This document shows positions 33,262 through 37,281 of a DNA stretch of 37,281 nt, piece by piece. The notes beneath the pieces were generated by a model that saw only the letters and a list, made by a program, of their open reading frames with translations, did not search any database and was not told the origin of the DNA. The first letter of the stretch is position 1. The number at the start of each line of letters is the position of its first letter. The position numbers and the translations under genes were made by a program. The stretch is from the NCBI GenBank assembly GCA_028047635.1, contig JAOFXR010000028.1:1-37281 (forward strand), written 5' to 3'. The stretch is from Verrucomicrobiales bacterium. Lineage in GTDB: Bacteria > Verrucomicrobiota > Verrucomicrobiia > Verrucomicrobiales > DEV007.

Positions 33262-33753
33262 TTAAAGCCATTTAAGCAATCTGGGGATCAAAGAAAGCCC
33301 CCGATTCTGCCATTTTTTCAGGGCCTGCAGTCTCCCCATGATTGGACTGCTTCCCTTCCCTTCCACATCCGCCAAACGGAGCATTCGCTCAAGCTTCTGA
33401 TCTCCGTGGCTCAATCTCGGCGTGAGACGCTCTTCGAAAAAGTGGGTAACGATTCTGCTTACGTTTAAATCTGCTTCGAAGTACTCCCGCCGATCACCCT
33501 CAATGGAGTGAGAGGTCACCGCGCCGAGACTTTTCAGAAGCGCCAGCCCCTGACTCGCACTTCCCTTGCTGATTCCCAGAACAGAAATGATCCGGTCCAT
33601 CGTAACAGGTTCCTCCGTTACAAAAAGCATCCCATAAATTTGACCCACTGACTTTTGCAGCCCAAACATCTGCACGAAAGACACAAAGTAGTCGACAGAC
33701 TCCTCAAGGAGTTGCTTTTCATCAACACTCTCTTGTTCAATCAGCTCTGGCAT
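33262..33753 (-). CDS. GbsR/MarR-family transcriptional regulator
   Basis: The 163-residue protein has a winged-helix domain: FGLQKSVGQIYGMLFVTEEP, VTMDRIISVLGISKGSASQG (recognition helix region) and LALLKSLGAVTSHSIEGDRR (wing), then FEADLNVSRIVTHFFEERL, a helical dimerisation part. This is the GbsR subgroup of MarR proteins. It is flanked by glycan genes and by two copies of a GTTCA-N8-TGAAC palindrome, one upstream of itself and one upstream of the long operon, so it probably controls both. The ligand is unknown. A smaller inverted repeat, TCATT-CTTAA-AATGA, lies 28 bp before the ATG and shares part of that wording. Confidence 0.85.
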   Translation of the reverse strand: MPELIEQESVDEKQLLEESVDYFVSFVQMFGLQKSVGQIYGMLFVTEEPVTMDRIISVLGISKGSASQGLALLKSLGAVTSHSIEGDRREYFEADLNVSRIVTHFFEERLTPRLSHGDQKLERMLRLADVEGKGSSPIMGRLQALKKWQNRGLSLIPRLLKWL

Positions 33754-33780
33754 AGGAAACGCCCTGACTCACTGGTTATG

Positions 33781-33795
33781 TCATTCTTAAAATGA
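33781..33795. promoter_or_regulatory. Inverted repeat close to the regulator start
   Basis: TCATT-CTTAA-AATGA has perfect 5-bp arms and lies 28 bp upstream of the regulator ATG. It shares TCATTnTTAA with the reverse complement of the GTTCA-type operator. It may be a weak autoregulatory half-site or chance. Confidence 0.3.
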
Positions 33796-33899
33796 GAAAA
33801 CCAAAACCTACGAAGCCGTTGGAAAGACAATGGGAATATTTGGCCGCTGAATCTCATAACACGCTCTGGACTTGTTACCTTTAGACGCTCTCCTGCTTA

Positions 33900-33917
33900 G
33901 TTCAATAAAAAATGAAC
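33900..33917. promoter_or_regulatory. Candidate GbsR/MarR operator, copy B
   Basis: GTTCAATAAAAAATGAAC differs from copy A (32981-32998) at one central base. It lies in the 265-bp spacer between ugd and the regulator gene, 147 bp before the regulator ATG. A GAATATTT word stands 66 bp to its left, against 68 bp in copy A, so the two control regions share layout as well as the palindrome. Confidence 0.7.
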
Positions 33918-34018
33918 TCGATGCGGGTAGCGACTAGACATCCTCCGGTTGGATCATCAAGAAAAGTAGGAAGGATCGTTATTCTCCAGGGGAAGGAATT
34001 CCCCCAACACCCGGCAAA

Positions 34019-35428
34019 TCATCTCACCTGCCATTCGCCACCAAGACTTCTGCCCCGACCAATCGAATACACTTCAAATCCGACCGCCGTCGCTGCTTCG
34101 CTGTCGAGAATGTTGCGCCCGTCGAACAGGCAGGCCGGCTTCAGCATGGTATCATAAATTTCCTGATACTCGAGCGAAGCGAACTCATCCCACTCGGTCA
34201 AGACAGCAAGCGCATGTGCAGAGTCAGCAGCTTCCATCGGGCTCGCCACTTTAGTGATCGCGCCGGATTTCACTTGCTCAGCCGCATCTAAAATGCCCAC
34301 TGATTCAAGATCACTGACAATTTGATCAAGAGAAACCTGGGGGTCATAGATCGCCAAATGAGCCCGCTCGATCAGAAGATCCCGACAGACTGAAATCGCC
34401 GGAGACTCACGGGTATCGTTGGTGTTCTTTTTGAAAGCAAACCCCAGAATCCCGATCTTTTTTTCAGCGACAGTATTAAACAGCGTGGAAATGATTTTTT
34501 GAGCAAACCGGCTCTTCTGCCAATCGTTCAGCGCGATGACACTCCGCCAGTAATTGGCCACTTCGGGCAAGCCGAAGTAATCGCAAAGATAAGTGAGATT
34601 CAGGATATCCTTTTGAAAGCACGAGCCTCCGAATCCCACCGATGCCTGAAGGAATTTGGGACCGATTCGACTGTCCGTTCCCACAGCCCGGGCAACTTCA
34701 TTCACATCTGCCCCGGTTTCTTCACACAAAGCGGAGATGGAATTGATGGACGAAACGCGCTGTGCAAGGAAGGCGTTTGCGGTGAGCTTCGAGAGCTCGG
34801 AAGACCAGAGGTTGGTCGTGAGGATCTTTTCGCGAGGAACCCAATTGGCGTAAATAGACACCAGGGTTTCAATCGCGGCTTCATCCTCACCTCCAATAAG
34901 AACCCGGTCAGGGTTACTCAAATCGGCGACCGCGGTTCCTTCGGCAAGAAACTCGGGGTTGGAAAGCACTTTCACCCTGTCCTCTTTACCGCCACCACGG
35001 AGAACGCTTTTGATCATTGCTGCAGTGCGAATCGGAACGGTCGATTTCTCGACAACAATGATATCTTTCTCAACCAACTCGGCAATCTGACGAGCGCACC
35101 GCTCGACCCATTTCAAATCAGCTGCCTGCCCCGCCCCGGCTCCATAGGTTTTCGTAGGCGTGTTGACCGAGATAAAGATAATATCCGCCCCGCGAATAGC
35201 CGAATCCACATCGGTGCTGAAGAACAAATTACGATCTCTCGCCCCGGAAACCACTTCGTCTAACTGAGGCTCAAATACCGGCAAGTTAGCAAGATCCGGA
35301 TCATTCCATGCCGCAATCCGATCGGCATTGACGTCAACCACTGTGACTTCAATATCGGGACATTTGCTGGCTATCATAGCCATGGTCGGACCACCTACGT
35401 ATCCCGCACCTATGCATGTGATTTTCAT
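34019..35428 (-). CDS. ugd: UDP-glucose 6-dehydrogenase, eukaryotic-like type
   Basis: This oxidises UDP-glucose twice with NAD+ to UDP-glucuronate. The 469-residue protein is unusually close to animal UGDH as I remember it: [112 protein letters not shown], and the catalytic C270 in [10 protein letters not shown], with [18 protein letters not shown] in the C-terminal domain. Bacterial UGDs of the Ugd/TuaD type are usually less similar. It follows uxs with a 10-bp gap, so the two form one unit making UDP-GlcA and UDP-xylose. A 6-bp hairpin (GGGGAA-TTCC-TTCCCC on the minus strand) lies 15 bp after the stop. Confidence 0.96.
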   Translation of the reverse strand: MKITCIGAGYVGGPTMAMIASKCPDIEVTVVDVNADRIAAWNDPDLANLPVFEPQLDEVVSGARDRNLFFSTDVDSAIRGADIIFISVNTPTKTYGAGAGQAADLKWVERCARQIAELVEKDIIVVEKSTVPIRTAAMIKSVLRGGGKEDRVKVLSNPEFLAEGTAVADLSNPDRVLIGGEDEAAIETLVSIYANWVPREKILTTNLWSSELSKLTANAFLAQRVSSINSISALCEETGADVNEVARAVGTDSRIGPKFLQASVGFGGSCFQKDILNLTYLCDYFGLPEVANYWRSVIALNDWQKSRFAQKIISTLFNTVAEKKIGILGFAFKKNTNDTRESPAISVCRDLLIERAHLAIYDPQVSLDQIVSDLESVGILDAAEQVKSGAITKVASPMEAADSAHALAVLTEWDEFASLEYQEIYDTMLKPACLFDGRNILDSEAATAVGFEVYSIGRGRSLGGEWQVR

Positions 35429-35438
35429 TGCGAAAGAT

Positions 35439-36371
35439 CTAAATGATTGATTCGAAGTACTGGATGGTCTTTTCCAATCCTTCTTTCAAAGCAACATTGG
35501 GTTCCCAGCAAAGTTCACGGCGCGCCACGGTAATATCCGGTCGGCGCTGCTGCGGATCATCCTCGGGAAGTGGCTTGTGGACAATTTCGGATTTACTCCC
35601 CGTGATTGCGAGCACATTCTCGGCGAGCTCCAGCATCGTAATCTCATTAGGATTGCCGACATTCACAGGGCCGGTAATGCCCTCCTTATCCATCAGTAAT
35701 TCGAAGCCACTGATTAAATCGCTGACATAGCAGAACGAACGAGTCTGGGTTCCGCCACCGAAAATCGTAATCGGCTCACCTCGAAGCGCCTGACAAATAA
35801 AATTCGAAACGACTCGACCATCACCGGGACACATTCGCGGCCCGTAAGTGTTAAAAATGCGAATCACCCGAATATCAACGTTGTTCGAGCGGTGGTAATC
35901 AAAAAACAGTGTTTCCGCGCATCGTTTTCCTTCATCATAACAGCTTCGAATGCCGATGGGATTCACATTTCCCCAGTATGACTCAACCTGCGGGTGATTG
36001 CCTTCAGTCGGATCGCCGTAAACCTCTGATGTAGAAGCCTGGAAAATGCGTGCACCTGTCCGCTTCGCCAACCCCAGGACATTGATTGCCCCAATCACCG
36101 AGGTTTTAATCGTTTTGATGGGATTGTGCTGATAGTGCACCGGAGAAGCCGGACATGCTAAATTGTATATTTGATCGACTTCTACCTTGAAAGGATCGAT
36201 CACGTCCCAACGCATCATTTCGAAATTGGGATTACTCACAAGGTGCTCAATATTGCTCTTATGACCGGTGAAAAAATTATCAAGGCAGATTACCTCGTGG
36301 CCTTTAGCGATAAGAGAATCGCATAAGTGGGATCCCAAGAAGCCGGCTCCGCCTGTAACTAAAGTGCGCAT
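35439..36371 (-). CDS. uxs: UDP-glucuronate decarboxylase (UDP-xylose synthase)
   Basis: This SDR enzyme oxidises C4, decarboxylates and reduces UDP-GlcA to UDP-xylose. The 310-residue protein has [14 protein letters not shown] (NAD loop), [42 protein letters not shown] (113-121), the catalytic Y145-x3-K149 in CYDEGKR, and [10 protein letters not shown]. It lacks the membrane stalk of animal UXS, as is usual in bacteria. It is the first gene of the uxs-ugd pair; its promoter must lie in the 266-bp spacer to its right. Together the two genes supply xylose to the glycan made here. Confidence 0.96.
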   Translation of the reverse strand: MRTLVTGGAGFLGSHLCDSLIAKGHEVICLDNFFTGHKSNIEHLVSNPNFEMMRWDVIDPFKVEVDQIYNLACPASPVHYQHNPIKTIKTSVIGAINVLGLAKRTGARIFQASTSEVYGDPTEGNHPQVESYWGNVNPIGIRSCYDEGKRCAETLFFDYHRSNNVDIRVIRIFNTYGPRMCPGDGRVVSNFICQALRGEPITIFGGGTQTRSFCYVSDLISGFELLMDKEGITGPVNVGNPNEITMLELAENVLAITGSKSEIVHKPLPEDDPQQRRPDITVARRELCWEPNVALKEGLEKTIQYFESII

Positions 36372-36637
36372 GATGAGAATTCAGAAAACCGGCTTTCGAT
36401 TAAGCAGGCTTGTCGAGGATTTTCGGAAGGAATTTCCGAGTGAAAGAACAGGGGCATATCAGAGAAGACTTACCCGATTTGAGAGTTCGATCAAATACAA
36501 TTGGGGAAGATTTCAGAGACGATTTCGCCTAATTCCACCGGTTTTCCTCATCGAGTGCGACACTCAGGCGAGGACTTCGCCCTTCAATTTCCGTGCTTCA
36601 ATCGAATGCGATCAAATGAGACTCCTCGAGAACCCCA
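36372..36637. other. Non-coding spacer upstream of uxs
   Basis: I find no convincing gene here. Small inverted repeats occur, for example CGGAA-GGAAT-TTCCG near 36423 and GGCGA-AGTCC-TCGCC (minus strand) near 36563, the latter 75 bp after the hydrolase stop and without a T-run. A minus-strand TTGATC-N16-TAAGTC is a possible weak promoter for uxs-ugd. Confidence 0.4.
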
Positions 36638-37281
36638 TCAAAGAAACGCTCCCCGAACCGTCACTTTCGGCTTATCGACCTTCCCTTTCCGGAGGCTGAG
36701 ACTGTCGAACAATTCGAGGGTGGCCCCATCCTCGTCGAAACGAAGCCGGACGAGATCGTGATGCGGCGTCTCGTAATAGCGCCACACCATCTCGTAGGTG
36801 GCTTCCTCTTTCCAGGCACCCGAGACAGCGACCTTGGAAAATCCTTTTTCGTCGGTTTGACCGAGGGAAACCAGCCAGGAATTTGAGATCGCCACCGGCA
36901 TGAGCCCTCGCCTCCACTCGCGAAATTCCGAGGCCACCTCCCAATCGCCCTTCGCGGCGCTCGTCCCGCTCACTTTGGTTTCGCCCTCATTGAACTCAAG
37001 TTTCAGCGTGTCTAGCTTTAGAGAATTCGCGGGGAACTGAATGACACGGCCGCTCACGATCGCTGACTGTTTGCTCGCGCTTTCGCCTTGCAGGAATGGA
37101 ACTGCCATCGTGTTCAAGCGTTCCTTCAACGCGCTTTGCTCCGCCTTGTCCGAAACCTGCTCCTCATCCTGAAAATGGGGCAGGAGATGCTCCCAGACGA
37201 GATCGAGCTCGCCCTGCATGCTCGGGCTTTCACTGCTGATCACGACCACGACCTGCTTTTCAGGAATCACGATCGTGAATT
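36638..37281 (-). CDS. Beta-lactamase-family serine hydrolase, C-terminal part (cut by the window edge)
   Basis: The frame is open to the right edge, so only the C-terminal 214 or so residues are seen. The first residues, FTIVIPEKQVVVVISSESPS followed by MQGELDLVWEHLLP, are the end of a class-C beta-lactamase-like (PF00144) catalytic domain, where the last strand and helix have this wording. The rest, a beta-rich region of about 170 residues (VSGRVIQFPANSLKLDTLKL, then WRYYETPHHDLVRLRFDEDG), is the accessory C-terminal domain often found in these enzymes. The catalytic SxxK and YxN motifs lie outside the window. A GTG at 37270 is internal and not the start. The role is probably an esterase or peptidase on the cell surface or in the periplasm. 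Confidence 0.8.
   Translation of the reverse strand, partial: FTIVIPEKQVVVVISSESPSMQGELDLVWEHLLPHFQDEEQVSDKAEQSALKERLNTMAVPFLQGESASKQSAIVSGRVIQFPANSLKLDTLKLEFNEGETKVSGTSAAKGDWEVASEFREWRRGLMPVAISNSWLVSLGQTDEKGFSKVAVSGAWKEEATYEMVWRYYETPHHDLVRLRFDEDGATLELFDSLSLRKGKVDKPKVTVRGAFL

Noticed and set aside
33989..34004. Hairpin after ugd as a terminator
   Set aside because: The stem is only 6 bp and no T-run follows on the minus strand. It is mentioned in the ugd entry only.
33912..34157. Plus-strand ORF of 81 codons overlapping the ugd end
   Set aside because: It lies mainly antisense to ugd, has no recognisable motif, and starts inside the operator copy B region.
36485..36502. Third GTTCA-type operator upstream of uxs (GTTCGATCAAATACAATT)
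   Set aside because: The right arm is missing and only about half of the positions agree with the two good copies.
1..37281. CRISPR array, tRNA or rRNA genes, insertion sequences, prophage or toxin-antitoxin genes
   Set aside because: No regular spacer-repeat array, no cloverleaf or rRNA wording, and no transposase or integrase motif was found. The only gene decay seen is the flippase and rml remnants.

Overview
The window reads as a chromosomal segment of a Gram-negative bacterium, most likely a verrucomicrobial (Opitutae-like) marine or aquatic organism. This is an inference from the gene mix: a formylglycine-type sulfatase, a eukaryotic-type HisA, an animal-like UDP-glucose dehydrogenase, a GbsR/MarR-type regulator beside an exopolysaccharide locus, and a PVC-style 10-bp intergenic repeat. 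No rRNA, tRNA, transposase, integrase or CRISPR array is visible.

Left part (1-10.9 kb), mostly plus strand and housekeeping. It holds a minus-strand secreted sulfatase; an orphan zinc-binding lipoprotein (ZnuA-like) with a Fur/Zur-shaped palindrome just upstream; a soluble hybrid histidine kinase; prs and rplY (L25) followed by a clear terminator; a GT2 glycosyltransferase fused to a Rossmann domain; a eukaryotic-type hisA; and a large exported M16 protease.

Right part (10.9-36.4 kb), all minus strand, is a surface-polysaccharide or glycan assembly locus. From the promoter end downward it holds: uxs-ugd (UDP-GlcA to UDP-xylose); a GbsR/MarR-family regulator; a fossil rmlC'-'rmlA fragment; a 210-bp regulatory region; then a run of about 20 kb comprising a DegT aminotransferase, fcl and gmd (GDP-L-fucose), an O-acetyltransferase, a PglK/MsbA-like ABC exporter, a methyltransferase, a CgeB-like glycosyltransferase, two more methyltransferases (Methyltransf_24 and FkbM types), an HPr-kinase-like ATPase, a GT2, a putative fucosyltransferase, another methyltransferase, two GT4 enzymes, a three-gene UDP-L-QuiNAc/L-FucNAc cassette (RmlD-like, FnlA-like, WecB-like), a decayed Wzx-like flippase and a small phosphoglycosyl transferase. 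A FlaA1/PglF-type membrane dehydratase follows under its own promoter. The window ends inside a beta-lactamase-family serine hydrolase.

The most notable findings are regulatory. The leader of the 20-kb operon carries an exact copy of the RfaH-recruiting ops element (GGCGGTAGCGTG) inside a longer JUMPstart-like core. An 18-bp palindrome, GTTCAAT(T/A)AAAAATGAAC, occurs once before that operon and once before the regulator gene, so it is the likely operator of that regulator. The locus also shows remodelling. The dTDP-rhamnose genes are reduced to a chimaeric fragment and the Wzx flippase to a fragment, while an ABC exporter of PglK type is intact. The core of the cluster (about 19-29 kb) is visibly more AT-rich than both flanks.
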